Shown: positions 35,759-48,584 of the stretch, piece by piece
Layout: every line of letters starts with the position of its first letter
How positions within the stretch are numbered: position 1 is the stretch's first letter
From: Chlorella sorokiniana
Taxonomy: Eukaryota; Chlorophyta; Trebouxiophyceae; Chlorellales; Chlorellaceae
Direction of reading: 5' to 3'
Assembly (NCBI GenBank): GCA_025917655.1
Contig: CP084616.1
Location: 1 to 64,000, forward strand
Length of the DNA: 64,000 bases
Program-made: the position numbers and the translations under genes
The notes under the pieces: model-generated
What the model was told of the DNA's origin: nothing
Database searches by the model: none
Seen by the model: only the letters and a program-made list of their open reading frames with translations

Positions 35759-38041
35759 ATGGAGCAGCTCTCCGATGAGCTCGTGACTTGCATCCTTGGG
35801 CTTCTAAGCCCCACAGAAAGGTGATTGGAGCTGGATCTGCCGGTTTCTCAAACGCCCTGGCTTCAGCCAGCTGCGGCGAGCCGCCTCTACGCCACCACGC
35901 CTGCTGCCGCCACTTGGCCAGAGCAGAATGGGTGGAGCCCCGCTGTCGTGCTTGTATGCACGCAGGCATCGCCTGGCGCTTGTCTGCACGCAGTGGGAGC
36001 GTGTGGTGCGGCACATGCAGCATTGGCTGACCGTGGACTTTGACCAGCCACCCGGGAGCGCGATGGGCTGCAGCCAAAGCCTCGCCGCTCCCGATGTGCA
36101 CAGCGCAGCCGCAGCGCTGCTTGACGGAGCCTCCCTGCGCTCTGTAGCCGCCCTAGAGGTGTACAACCTGAAGCATGTTGCTCAAGGCGCCCTACTAGCC
36201 CTGCTGGCCCGTCGGCTGCGCCCCACACTGACAAACATGCGGCTGGAGTTCAAGGACACCAGCTGGCGTCCCTACGCGCCGCCACCGACAGCGCCCTCGC
36301 TGCAGGCAAGCGCTGACCTGCTGATTTCTGAGTGTTTACATTAATATGCAGCAAGGATCCAGGGTCCAGGCTTCGTGCATTGCACTAATGTCTGCACTGT
36401 GCATTACAACGACACCGGGATGGTAAGCTCAAGGCCTTGCCACCTCCTCCGCCCCTCCCACCCCTTTTGTTGCTGCAGTGGGTGCCCAGCCTCGTTGGTC
36501 TGCTGCAACTCACTCTCTGCCTGGTCCCCGAGGTCCCCGCGGGGCTGGAGCAGCTCACCCGCCTGACCCACCTCGCTCTGCTGCGCTGCCTCCCCTTTCA
36601 TGGGGAGTGGCAGGTGCCCGCGGCCATCACACACCTGCAGGCCCTGCGTACCCTGCGGGTATGGGGCATCAACCTGGAGGGGCGGCACGTTGGGGCGCTG
36701 GGCGCGCTGGGCGCGCTGCGCGAGCTCGACCTGCACGAGAGCTATGTGGAGGGGGTGGGCTGGCTGGCGGTGAGAGGCGGCGGGACATATGCACCGCTTC
36801 TTCTTCCCGTGGCGGCATTCATGCTCCACTGATGCATTCGCTGGAGCGTGCGTGTCCCTTTCGCGCAAGCAGGCCCGACAGCGCACCGCCAACGCGGTCA
36901 CCCTTTGCGCCCATCCCCCGCACCCCCTTTCAACCCCTCCCCCACCCCAGGCCCTCACTGCGCTCACCTTCCTGCGCCTGAACAACCTCAACAACTGGGA
37001 CACACAGCACGGGAGGAGGCCTGGGACGCCGCCCTGCGCCCGCTGACCCAGGTGCGGTGCAGCTGCCGCTGGGCGAGGGGCTGGCCGGGCACCTGTGGGT
37101 GCGCCTTGCCTCCCACATGTGGGCCCATTGCATCTGGAGCCTGGCTCGAGTGAAGGGCAGGCCTCGACTTTGGGGTGAAGAGGAAGGGCTCCCCTCGGTT
37201 CCTGCCCACACCCCCACCCTCCCCCGCACCCACACCCATCCGCTCCCCCACTCCCGCATGCCTCCCCAGCTTCGCTTCCTGGACCTTGAAGCAAACGACC
37301 TGGAGGCCCTGCCCCCTGCCTCTCCCGCATGGCGGCCCTCACCGCGCTGCGCGCCGCCTTCAACCCCTGCGCGCCCTGCCCCCGGGGCCCTACCTCTCCC
37401 GCCTGCAGCGCCTCGACCTCGCCTACACGCTGGTCAAGTGAGGGCGCGGGGTGGGGCGGACGCGTGGCTGCATGGCCCTTGATGAACCGCTCAAGTGGGA
37501 TTGCAGGAGTGCTGGCATCAACGGAGGTGCTGGGGGTGGTGGGTTTTGGGGGCATGGCAGCAGGCACTCCATGCTCTGTTGGTGGCCCTTCAGCAGCGCC
37601 GTGTGCGCAGGCCGCAAAGATTGACCTCAGCGTGGCTGCCCCTCTGATGCCTTGGCCGTTTGTTGGCTTCTGTGCCGCCGCTGCAGAGACCTTCCAGTGC
37701 CGGCGGCCTCCCCTGCGGCTTCCCCTCCAGCCACCCCGCAGCTGGAACTAGCAGAGTCGACCCTCGCAACCAGTGCTGCCTCTAGTGCTTTTTCAGCAGG
37801 CGGCGGTAACGCCGCAGTGCTGAGCGCTCTGAGCCACCTCAGCATCGGCGCCAATGACACCCTTCCCATCGACGGCCACTACTCTGTTGCCGCTGCCGCC
37901 CGCACGCTGCGTCAGCTCAGCAGCCTGCCCAGTTTGAAGCGGTTGGACCTCACAGAGTACGAGTACGATTGTTATGCGCCTCCGCTGAAGCAGCTGCTGC
38001 CGGGGCTAGTGGTGGACTGGTATCGCCTTGGCTGCGATTGA
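35759..38041 (+). CDS. F-box / leucine-rich repeat protein
   Basis: Likely substrate-recognition subunit of an SCF ubiquitin ligase. The F-box is split by an intron: MEQLSDELVTCILGLLSPTE then RHRLALVCTQWERVVRHMQ. LRRs follow: VGLLQLTLCLVPEVPAGLEQ, LTRLTHLALLRCL, LQALRTLRVWGINL, LGALRELDLHESYV, ALTALTFLRLNNL, LRFLDLEANDLEALPP, MAALTALRAAFNP, LSRLQRLDLAYTL and finally SLPSLKRLDLTEYEYD. The stop is at 38039-38041. Two C runs (37312-37316 and 37364-37367) are each one base too short to keep the LRR frame, in the middle of otherwise perfect repeats; sequencing error is the simplest reading. The ATG at 35759 begins right at the F-box, so an upstream exon is possible. Confidence 0.8.
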
Positions 38042-38647
38042 GAGCTCCACACCAACACAACCAGTGCCTTCTTTTCAAATTGCTTTCTTCCCTCCGTGCC
38101 GGCTTCTGGGCACTCGTTTCCCTCTGTCCCTGCTCCCACCCTCGCACCGTCCCACCTTGTGGCTCAAGGAAACGAACCTCCACCTTCGCACCCAGCACCT
38201 TCGTGCATCCTACTTGCATGCCCGCCTATCCTGCCCAGATGTTCCAAGAATACGTATGGGTATACCTCCATGCCACTCCAGTTTTGCTTGATTTGGCACG
38301 GCCAACCTTTGCGCTCAACAATAACAGCACTGTCATTTTTGTGCAACCATCTTCGTTTGCATCCTGCTGCGTCATCCGCCTCATGCCGAGCCCCGGACCA
38401 TTCCCTTCTCTCCTGCCTGCACCTTGCCTGCCCCGTTCCAAAACACATGTTGGGGAGTCAGAACCACGCCTGTCACTCTCAAGAGCAGCACCCCACGAGA
38501 CGATTGGAACCGCACTGCTGGACGGATAGGAACTTACAGCAGCAGGAGCGACAGCGTGAGCAAACACAGCTAGTGTACAGCGGAAGGAGACAGGGCAGCG
38601 GAAAAGGGAGAGGGGCAGTCGCGTCAGCCAGCCGCAAGGCGCGTCCA
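38042..38647. other. Convergent intergenic region (two 3' UTRs)
   Basis: About 600 bp between the convergent F-box and NOG1 genes. It is lower in GC than its surroundings, with no ORF of recognisable content. Confidence 0.45.
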
Positions 38648-41600
38648 TCACCGCCGGTCGGTGGTGCCCTTTGGCCGCTTGCCCGAGAACAGGTGCTTGG
38701 GCTTGAGGTCGGGGACGTGTCGGTCCGCCTCGCCCTTGCGCGCCATCTTGCCCAGCTTGAACTGCGCCTTGTCTGCGGGCGCGCAGAGGTGTTGTGGGGC
38801 AGAGGGGTTGGCGGGAAGGCGTGGAGGGTGGCGACGCTGGCAAGGCAGACACCCGCCCACCGACCACAGAGTTGCTTCACGCAGCGGGCGGCCAAAGAAG
38901 CACAACCAGGAAGCAACCCTGCAGCCGAGCCAGCGTGCGCCCACAGCCACCCCTCAAAGCAGCAGCAGTCGCCGACACACCCGCCAGCTTGATGGCCTTG
39001 TTGCGCTGCGACGCATCCTTCAGGCCGCGGTTGGCCTCGGGAGCTGCCATTGACAGGGCGCGGCCACGCGACATCGACCTGCGGCGGCGGGTTGAGCGGG
39101 GGGGGAGGGAGGGCGGCGTTGGTTGCGGCGCAATGGGTGGGAGGGGGAGACAAGGCGAGCCATGGCCAGGTGGCATGCCAGTGAGTTTGGCTGCCTCAGT
39201 TGAAGGTGGCTTCGAACGCATTGCAGCGCGTAGGGGGACAGCCAGACGCGAGCGGTCACCAAGTGCACAGGTCAGAGGCGCCCCACCCAGCCGCCATGCA
39301 AAGGCAACAGAGGGGGCGCCAGAACGCGGCCGCGCTGCGCACTGACAGCATGACCGACGCGGGGCAGCCTGCGGGGGCTCCTCACCGCGACTTGCTGCTG
39401 TGCAGGCGCTTCTTGGGCGCCGCCTCCGCCTCCGCCATCTCTGCGTCCGCCGCCGCAGCGCTGCGCCCCGCTTGCGCACCAGGCTGCGCCCGCGGCGGCT
39501 CTGCGACCGCGCGGCGCGCTCCGCGGCCGCGGCTGCAAGAGGAGCCAGGGGGGCCGTTTTGAGGTGTGGGTCAGCGGCAAGAGCAAAGCACGGCAGGCCT
39601 GACTGCAGGCCAGCGGGGGCAGCAGGAAGCAGCGTGGCAGGCAGCGGAAGCAGGCGGCAGCACCCACTTGCGTCCAGGCCCAGCTCCCCCAGCTCCCGCC
39701 TCATGCGCTCCTTGGTGCGGCTGCGCTCGGGGTCCACAGCCCGCGGCAGCACCGCCGCGTTGTTGCCCGCGGCCTTCTTGCGGCGGTGCTCTGCGGTGGC
39801 GAGGGCGGGCAGCGGCGGCCGGTGAGGGGGCAGAGGCGGGGGGAGCGGCGGGGACAGCGAGGGCGGGGACGGCGGGACGGCACGCAGCCCACGTGCCGCC
39901 TAACAGCCGCAACATAATGGGGACAGCAGCGGCCACAGCACCACGCTGTCCAACTTCATGGGCAGCTTCTTCCCACAGGAATCACCAATGGATGCTGGGA
40001 GAAACACAACAACAAGAAACGGAAAAAGCTGCCACCCACCCGCCACCATCTTCTTCTTTTTGGCACGGATTGCCTCCAGCGTGGCCTGCTCCTCGGGAGA
40101 CAGCAACTCGTCCTCGCCCATGGCAGCGCCCTGCTCGGCGGCGGTCACAGATGGGGAGCGTGCGAGTGGGCGGGTGTTTGGAGGCTGGCATGGGACGGGG
40201 GCAAGCAGGCTTGCAGACTCCCTGCGCCGCCCTCCACCGCACTCCCGAGCTGGAGCCGGCATGAAACCAAGCACACACAAGCAAAATCGTTGGTTGCGCC
40301 TCCCGCGCGCAGCACAACCTCGCATCCACAACAATAGAGAGCACCCACCTGCTGCGCCTCCCAGGCTGCCGCCGCCGCATCCTCCTCCCGCTCCAGGGCC
40401 TCCAGGCGCGCGTCTATGTCCGGATCCACGAAATCCAGCACCTGCGCAATCACACCAATCGAGCATGGAATGAAAGAATGAGAAGTGGGCACGCAGGAGG
40501 AAGCAATGCCACGGCCTGCCTGCCTGATCCCATCCCACACCACTTCCCTCCCGTTTTCTTCCAGCACTTCCTTGGCCCTTGCCCTCTACACTTGCACACA
40601 AAAACACACACAGCCCACAAACGTCTGCCCACCCATGCACACGCATATGCCCCCCTCCCGCCCCTCGTGCTCACGTTCTTGCCGTTCATGATCTCGGGCA
40701 TGATGTCGTACCGCCAGGCCGGGTCCTTCAGGTCGTACAGCTTCCTGACGTCGGAGTTGTACACGCCCGCGCCGCCCTGCTCCTCCTGCGCACACAACCA
40801 GGATGCGGGGACGGGTGTTGGGTCCAGGCGGGGGCGGGCAAGGTTCCCATTGCCCAGCAGACACCCCTGCCGCACTGGTGCACAGGCGCGTGCATGCACA
40901 CATGCACACGCTGCCCACCGATCTGCACACCTGCAGGTCCTTTCCGTGCGCCGCTTCTCGCCCGCGTCGCGCGCCGCGCCCGCGCCGCGGCCACGCCCGC
41001 GGTATGACGGGAGGGCGGGAGACGCCGTCGCGCGCCTTGGGCACAGCCACGTGAATGCGGTTCACCACGTCGCCCACGCGCTTGCCCTGCGGCAGCCAGG
41101 CAAGGAAAGGGGGTGGAGGAAGGGGTTTTCGGGTAGAGGAGCGGAACACAGGTGGGTTAGGGCGGTGCTGGATGTCAGGGCTACACGGCCGTGAGCGTGA
41201 GTGTGTGAAAAGGGAGGGAGGGGTTCGGGGAGGCGGCGGGCACAAAGCAGCGTTGGGGGTTGGGGGTGAATCCTCGGCGTCATGCCACTCAGCAAGGCTG
41301 TCGTGCCGTAGGCAGTGCCTCCTAAGCTCCCCGCCCAGCCCTTGGACCCACCTTGAGCTTGACCTCCACCCGCGAGGCCAGCAGGCGGTCGCAGGCCACC
41401 TGCTTCACGTGGCCGATGCCGTCCTCGGTGAGCGTGGACATGGTGACCTGCGGTACAGGGTGGTGCAGAAGCGGTACGGGTAGGGGTGAGCGATGCGAAG
41501 GGCGCGCAGACGCTGGCACGCCCATCTGCACCGCACACTCAGCGCCGATCCTTTTGCTGGCTGCTGGGCAGGGGAGGGGCGAGGCGCCGGGTGACTGGCG

Positions 41601-44600
41601 CAGGTCTCAACCCACCAGCGTCTCCTCCGCCTCGTCCGCCCCCAGCAGCACGCCGCCCGAGGAGATCTTGCGCGCCTCCGCAGACATCTCCTCAAGCACC
41701 GCTCGCTCCTCGGCTGCATGGGGGGTATGTGTGTGGGGGCGGGGGGGCGGGGGTCAGGCGGGGGTGCAACTGGGGGACTGCAAGGGGTGCCAGAGGCTCC
41801 AACAAAAGAAAGCATGCAGGCGCGTGCACACCCGGTCGCGACAGCCAGCTTATGCATCCTGGCAGCCTTTTCGATCGCCGTGGCCATCCCACCACCACTG
41901 CCATAAGAAGCCCCGCCCAGCCCCGACTGAGCCACCTCCGAATCCCCCAGCCCCCGCCACCCGCTCCCTCACCTGACAGCTCCTCGAGGCTCTTCGCGTC
42001 AGTCTTGTTGGCCACAATCAGCACCGGTTTGTTGGCAAACAGGGGCTTGATGGAGTGGAACAGGGTGGCCTGGGGGTGCAACAGGGGGCGGGTGGGGTGG
42101 GGTGAGGGGAGGGTGTGATGGTGCGGGGACAGAGGGCAATAGCTGGCAGGCCAAGGCGCCGGCGCCTTCCTGCTACGGCCCTGTCTTCCCTCCACAGTTA
42201 AGCCGCCGCTCATTTAACGAAAAACACGGCTGCCGGCCCACCTGCTGCGCCAAGCTGTAGCCGCATTGCTCCGAGATGTCCAACACATAGAGCACGGCAG
42301 CACGCAGGTGGGCCAGCGCCGTGATGGACTGCGGGCAAGGAGAAGGGAGGGGGCAGGCGGGCGGGTCTTGAGTGTGGGTGCTTGAGGAGTTCCAGCAGGG
42401 AGATAGGTGCTAGGTGCTGGGAACTCGGTGGAGGGCCGTGCAGAGATGACGGGACGCGGAGAGGTGGGAGGGGGCACAGGTGCACCATGTGGCAGTGCAG
42501 CGTGCCGCAGCGCTGCGGCGCAGGCAGACCACCCACCCACCCACCTGCATCTCAATCGTGTTGCGCTCCTCCAGCGGGCGGTCCAGGATGCCAGGTGTGT
42601 CGATGACCTGGGCAACAAGGGTCGGCAGAGATACTTCCAAGGGTCACCAAGCGGGCGCCTTCCAGCCGCTGCCCACTGCCCAGCCTCCCATCGGCAACAA
42701 CCCTGACACCCCAAGTATCGGTGCGGGTGTTTGCCAACAGTTCAGCTGGCAGCCTGAAACAGCTCCAACTCCCTGAGGGCGGTGTCTCTGCACAGCGTGC
42801 CCCTGCCCCCTGCCAGCACAGGCGCATGCCGTCCCCTGCCCACCACCCTGTCACACGAGGCAGCAAAGCTGCAGAGGCAAGGCTCAGCGCTGGGCAGCGC
42901 CCACCTGCCAGCGCAGGTACTTGTAGTCGGTGTGGCCGACGTAGAGCGACTTGGTGGTGAAGGCATACGGCTGCACCTCCACATCCGCACGAGTGACTGC
43001 ACCAGGCGACGACAGAGGGTTCCATTTGTGTGAGGTCGCACGCATTTGGGAGAGGGCGGGCCATGTGCGGGCAGAGACGCAGCGCAGCTGTCTCCGCGTC
43101 AGGCTCCCCACCCAGCGCTCAGCGCTTGTTCCACAGGCGTGCCCTCTTCTTGCAGCCTCGCACTTGTTCAAGCAAGACTACCTGCCCCTCAAACAAAGCC
43201 CCTTTCCTTGCAGCCTCTCCTCTCTCCCCTCACCCTTGTTCATGAAGGACGACTTGCCGACGTTGGGGTAGCCGCAGACGAGCAACGTGCGCGTGTTGGG
43301 GTCAATCGACGGCAGGCGCGACATGTGCTGGCGCACCTGCAAGCGCAGGACGCGCGGGGCAGGGGGAGCGGCAAGGGAGGGTCAACGGTGGTGCACGTGG
43401 TGCACAGAAGATAAACAGACCTGCTGCACAGGCAGCTTCAGCTGCAAGGAGCCTGTTCCCCCCCACCCCCTCCGCTCGAGCATAGCCTGGAACAAGCGTG
43501 AGAGCCAAGCAGCAGAGGGCAACCTGGCAGCCCCCCACCTGCTCCAGGTACTGCAGGGAGGGCCCCTGCCGCTTCATCAGCGTGGCCATGCGCCCCAGCG
43601 CGGCGCGCTTGAGCTGCTTGCAGCGGTACAGGCTGTCGCCGTACTTAAGCAGGCGCACATAGTCCTGCGGCAGTATGGGCGTGGCAGTACGGATGGCGGC
43701 CCTTAAGCCAGTGGTTGCCATGATGGCAAGCCAAGCATGGCAGCACCTGGCTGAGTGGTGCTCGTTACACCAGCAGCCCTGGACTGCCGGCCTGCAACCT
43801 CACCAAGCAAGCTGGCACCCCTGCAGCAGACGCACACCCGTGCGTGATGGTGCTGCACGGCTGCATGCTGCAACTCCTGCCTGTCTTTCACGGCTTCTTG
43901 TACTGCCTGCATTGCCCCACCTGGCAGATGCGGTCGATCAGGTTGCGGCACATGTTGATCTGACCCAGCGCCAGCTTGTAGTGTCCTGCAGAAAATAGGG
44001 CAAGCCCGTGTGCTCAACAAACCGGCAGTCAGCAAGCCCTGCCACCGCCGACAGGCTGCCTGCCTTGCGCATGAACTCACGACCCCTCTGCCCGCTGCGG
44101 CAGCGCAGCTGGCATGCCGGACGATGCGGTTCAACGAGCGGCAGCACACCTTGTCGTACAGCACGTTCATGAGGTCGGCGTAGAAAGGGTGCACGTCGTC
44201 GACCTTGGGGAAGTCGTCCAGAATCTGGGTCAGCTTGTCGTGCCAGTTCTGCTGCGTGAACTTCACCTTGCGCATATAAAACTGGCGGATGCGCTGGATG
44301 GCCCAGCCTGCGGGTTCGAGGGGTGGGATCAAGGGCGCGGAGGTGGGTGCTGCATTCATCAACAAGGGATGCAGGGCGGGACAAGGATCCTGCAGGCAAC
44401 ACTACAGCAAGCAGGCGGCCAGGCATAGCGTCCCAGCCGCCTGCCGCATACAGCGCGCTGGTGGTAGCTGCTGCAGCAGATTGACGCGACGGGCGTCCAC
44501 AAGGCAGCACTTCAACCAGCGGGGGCGAGGGGGCTGCTGCAGTGATGAACAGCGCAGGCGCTTACCATTGTGCACAACGGTGGGCGTGCCGCGCTGCGTC

Positions 44601-44983
44601 TTGGACAGCACGATGTCGATGAAGTCCTTGGCTGTGGGTACCGCCTGGATGGACTTGAAGTTGTGCTGCACCTGCGGTGCATGAAAGGAAAGGCAGTGCA
44701 GGAGGGTGAAACCATGTGCAAAAGGAGAGGGTTCCATGTGCAAAAGGAGAGGGTTGAGGTGGCGCCTCCAGACGGACACAAGCAAGGGTGCCCGCACAGG
44801 CATACAAAACATACGAAGAAACCATGGGCAATGAGGCCAGGCTGCAGATGCTGAGCATGGCAGCGGAAGAGGCACCGCAACGCGTGTGCTAGTCCGGGTG
44901 GTGGCGGCGCCGCCGCACCATGCATGCTGGCGCATGGCGGCGTGACGTGCGTTCGAGTATGTCAGTCTTTCGCAGCTCACCAT
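38648..44983 (-). CDS. NOG1: Nucleolar GTP-binding protein 1
   Basis: GTPase needed for 60S ribosome-subunit assembly in the nucleolus. The N-terminal helical domain reads [49 protein letters not shown] and [20 protein letters not shown], then [20 protein letters not shown]. The G domain has G1 [19 protein letters not shown]2 [16 protein letters not shown]3 [16 protein letters not shown] and G4 [12 protein letters not shown]. The long Lys/Arg-rich C-terminal part ends [15 protein letters not shown], the family's usual end (stop 38648-38650). The first coding exon is only the ATG (44981-44983), spliced to GTGCAGCAC (V-Q-H). Introns are many and short; the first holds a 22-bp direct repeat. Confidence 0.95.
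44713..44756. repeat. 22-bp direct repeat, two copies
   Basis: Two adjacent identical copies of a 22-mer beginning CCATGTGCAAAAGGAG lie in the first intron of NOG1. Recent slippage duplication is the likely origin. Confidence 0.9.
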
Positions 44984-45481
44984 GGCGACAGTGTGGGCGC
45001 TTCCAAGCCGCCTGGCACTCTCACAGAGCCGCTAGGTGCGGCGGCTGGGTCAGCCTTGAGCCCGTCCGCGATGCAATTTGTATGTCCGCGGTGACTTATG
45101 CCGCTTGAAAGCGGATAAAAGCTCTTTGGGGGAACCGGGCAGTGAGTGGCGGCGGCGCGCGGGCAGGCACCGCCGTGCACGGTAAACACGACGACTTGAG
45201 ACGCCGAGAATCGGCGTGAAACTGCAGACAAAGCGGAAGCACTTGCCTGAGCAGCGCCCATCTTGCGCCTCCAGGGTGGACTGGGGGGTCGCGACCGGTC
45301 GCCGAGCGCTCATGGCCCCCATTCGGCCACCGTATGACTTGATACTGTCCATCATATCTTATACCGCCGCCACAAGCTGCCTTGCCACAGCCCTGTCGAC
45401 ATCCAGCTTCTAGCCCTCTCGCATTGCGGCTTGCTGCAGCTCACGAACACAAATCAGTCTCTCGCTCGTTTAGCAGCAGCG
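44984..45481. promoter_or_regulatory. Divergent promoter region (NOG1 / IF3)
   Basis: 498 bp between two genes transcribed away from each other, so both promoters and 5' UTRs lie here. No clear TATA box. Both genes serve translation (cytosolic ribosome assembly and plastid initiation), so shared control is plausible but not shown. Confidence 0.5.
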
Positions 45482-47784
45482 ATGCGGGCTCAGGCGACCT
45501 GTCGGGTTCAGCCCGCTGGAGTCGTGGCCTTCAGGCCCGCAGCGGCGTGCAGCAGCAGGCAGCTTCGGCTGGCGGTGAGTCGAGGGCGTGGATGGCCGCG
45601 TATGGCGGTCCCTGACTGGCTGGACCGGCCTGATAGGGTGTGGCTCGCTGGCAGCGGGCGGCGGCGACAGCAGATGGCGTCCTGCCAGCCTGTGTACGGC
45701 ATCCACCAGGCTTCAGTGCTTTACCTGACCAACGTCCCTTGATGTTCAGGTGTTTGCCGCCGGCCCCGGCGGCAGCGGCGCAGGAGCAGGCACGGCCACG
45801 CGGCCCAGCGGCCCACGCCCGGCGGCCCCCGCCCGCCTCGCCCCAGCGGCGGTGGCTACCGCCCGGGCGGCGGCGGCGGCGGCGGCTACCGGCCTGGCGG
45901 CGGCAGCAGCAGCAGCGGCGGCGGCAGTCGTGGCAACAACTTCAACCGCGACCGCGACAACCGCGGCGGGCAGCGCAGAGACAATGGCCCACCCATGAAT
46001 GAAGGCATCCGGTGGGTTTGCTGCACTGCTGCCTTCCCTATTCCCGCCCCTTTACCCTCCAGTCCTGTCCCAACTATCCCAAGCCACTTCAGTCCCTGCC
46101 CAGTGCCTCCTAATGCCCTTCCCTGATTTTCCAGGTCGCCTGACTCGATGTCCTTTGCTTGCCCTCACCCTCCCCCTTCCTGCTACCGTGCTCCCCCCAC
46201 CCCGCAGCGCCCCGAGGTGCGGGTGCTGGACGAGGACAAGTCGCCGCTGGGCGTCATGTCCACCTCCGCGGCGCTGGCACAGGCGCGCGCCGCCGACTGC
46301 GACCTTATCATGGTGGTGCCCGACGCGGTGCCCCCGTGGTGAGCCGGCAACCCCGGTGCCTCTTGCTCGGGACAGGCTCCAGCTCCCAGCTCCTGCTCGG
46401 GCTGCCCTGCCGCGGCGGAGGACGGCATTCTGCGCTGCGCGTGTGTGGGGGCTCGCCAGGGGTGTGAATTTTCACAGCCAGTAGTCTGCACAGGGAACGC
46501 TGGGCACCGTACCCGCCTGCAAGATTCCCCAACCTCGCTGCTGCGGGCTGCCACAGGGCAGCAGGCGCCGTGCTGCTCCGCCCTCCACCACCTCCTGCAC
46601 ACTAAAACTTTCTTCGCCTTTCTTTGCTGCTTTCGCTACCTGCGGCTGCTCCCACACGATCACCTCACCGTCTCGTCCATTTTCCTTGCTCACTCGCCCA
46701 CTGCCTCGCGCTCCACATCTTTGCGCGGGTTCCTTCCTTCAAAGTTCCCTGCATCCCTGTCCACCCCCGCCAGGTGCGCATCATGGAGTGGTCCAAGTAC
46801 AATTACGAGCAGGAGAAGGCGGCCAAGGAGGCCAAGCGCAAGCAGCGGGATGCCGTGTGAGTGGTGGTGGTGTGTGTGTGGGTGTGTGGGGGGCTGGCTT
46901 TGTACTGTTTTCCAGTGTGTTTCAAGCACAACTGCGACGGCGCGGACTGGTATTGGGACGCAGCCCACAGGCTGGGCTGATGACATGCAGCGCAGGCAGG
47001 ACGCGAGGCAGTGCTGCAGGACACGGTTTGTGCATCCGTTGCGGAGCAGTGCGGCCCCGTGCCCGTGCCCGGCCCCACCACCCACCCCGCCCCGCCCACC
47101 TGGTCGCAGCATTGAGACCAAGGAGCTGAAGCTGCGCCCGGCCACCGACGTCCACGACTACCAGGTGCGACCCGCTTGCATGTCAAGTGCAGAGACCCCA
47201 GCATGCCCCTTGTAGGGGAAACCGTCGGCAGCTGGGGACAACAGCCGCTATGCAAGCAATGCCGCTCTTCTTCTGCACACCCCGCCAGATCCAGACTTGG
47301 AATGCGCATTATCATGATCCTTCGCTTGCTGCCAAGGTATTCGTGTCTGGGCTGCACCTCCTCCGGCCTGGGCGCAGGTCAAGGTGCGCAACGCGCAGAA
47401 GTTCCTGGGCAAGGGTCACCGCGTGAAGCTGACGCTGCAGTTCCGCGGGCGCGAGATGGAGTTCCAGCAGATCGGGCGGGAGATGTTCCAGGTGGGTGCT
47501 GTGGGCGCTGCATGCTCTGCGCGCAGTTGGTGGCGGGATGTTGGCGAGCGGGTGGTGGGCAAGCATCTACCGGGCGGCGCTGGCTGTGCGGTGAGGAAGC
47601 ACTGAGAGCAACGCATGCACGAGCTGCATGCGCCTGCTCTGTCTTCGACTTGTATTGCTACATTCCCCCTGCTCTTCTGCAGCGTTTTGTGGAGGACTGC
47701 GGCTCAGATGTTTCCATTGAGCAGGCGCCGCAGATGCAGGGGCGGCAGATGACCATGGTGCTGGCTGCCGCCAAGAAGGAGTGA
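45482..47784 (+). CDS. Plastid translation initiation factor IF-3
   Basis: Bacterial-type IF3 for the plastid ribosome. It starts with a transit peptide ([20 protein letters not shown]). A Gly/Arg-rich segment follows ([28 protein letters not shown]), then the IF3 N-domain [39 protein letters not shown] and [20 protein letters not shown]. The C-domain has [59 protein letters not shown] and [17 protein letters not shown] (stop 47782-47784). The first splice is unclear: the strong GTGAGT donor leaves the Gly-rich exon out of frame by one, while a weaker GTATGG donor about 30 nt later keeps frame. Alternatively a base is missing in the GC-rich exon. Confidence 0.9.
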
Positions 47785-48079
47785 GGCTGTGACAGGTGGA
47801 CGGCCGAGTGGTGTGCCGACGGGCCAGCCGAGCGCAACGACGCCATGGCTGTCGTCGGCGCATCATGCACGGCTGTCTGGCAAGAAAAATGACCGCAAAG
47901 GGGCGCTGCAGGCCTCTGCACTGGCCATGCCCCCATTCGTGGCAACGCCGTTTGATTTCCAGGCTTTATGGAACTCCTAAGTCGTATCGTCGCACGATAG
48001 GCATCCTACAAGCCAGCTGCATACATCCATGATGGTGCAACGGCAGGTCACGCTAGCCATGCTGTGCACATCAGACTGG
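47785..48079. other. 3' flank of IF3, no gene seen
   Basis: Just under 300 bp, probably the IF3 3' UTR, up to the left edge of the tandem duplication. Confidence 0.4.
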
Positions 48080-48584
48080 CTGTGAGCAGTACCGTGAGTT
48101 AACGAGACGGGAAGACGCCTGTATGCACACACATAGTAGCACCCGAGTCTGTTTCAGCTGTGCGAAGACCAAGCTCAGAGGTGAGCGACAGGGGTTGCGT
48201 TGCTGGGCGCCGCTGCGGTTCTGCCATACTGAAGGGTCTTCTAAGTGTGCTTGCAACGTGACTACCCGTAGTTTGATGCAAGCCATCACGTATGTCACCG
48301 TTACCTAGTGGGGCCCTGGCCGTTCGTAAAGTAGGGCGCGACCGCAAGATAGCCCCCGCGATTCGTCCACTGCAAAGGCGCTGCTCCGCTGTGATTTGCG
48401 GTAGCCAAGTTATTAGGGTTGCCGGAACCCCGCCGCAGCAGGGTAAATGCTCAGCAAGCTGTGGGAGGCTTTGTGCGGCCGCTGAGCCTGTCGCCGCTTT
48501 CAACAAACACATTTCACCCAGGACTGCCCGCATCCCTGCTGAATCATGTGCAGGTTGGGCCGTATACCGTTTTACAAAAAATTA

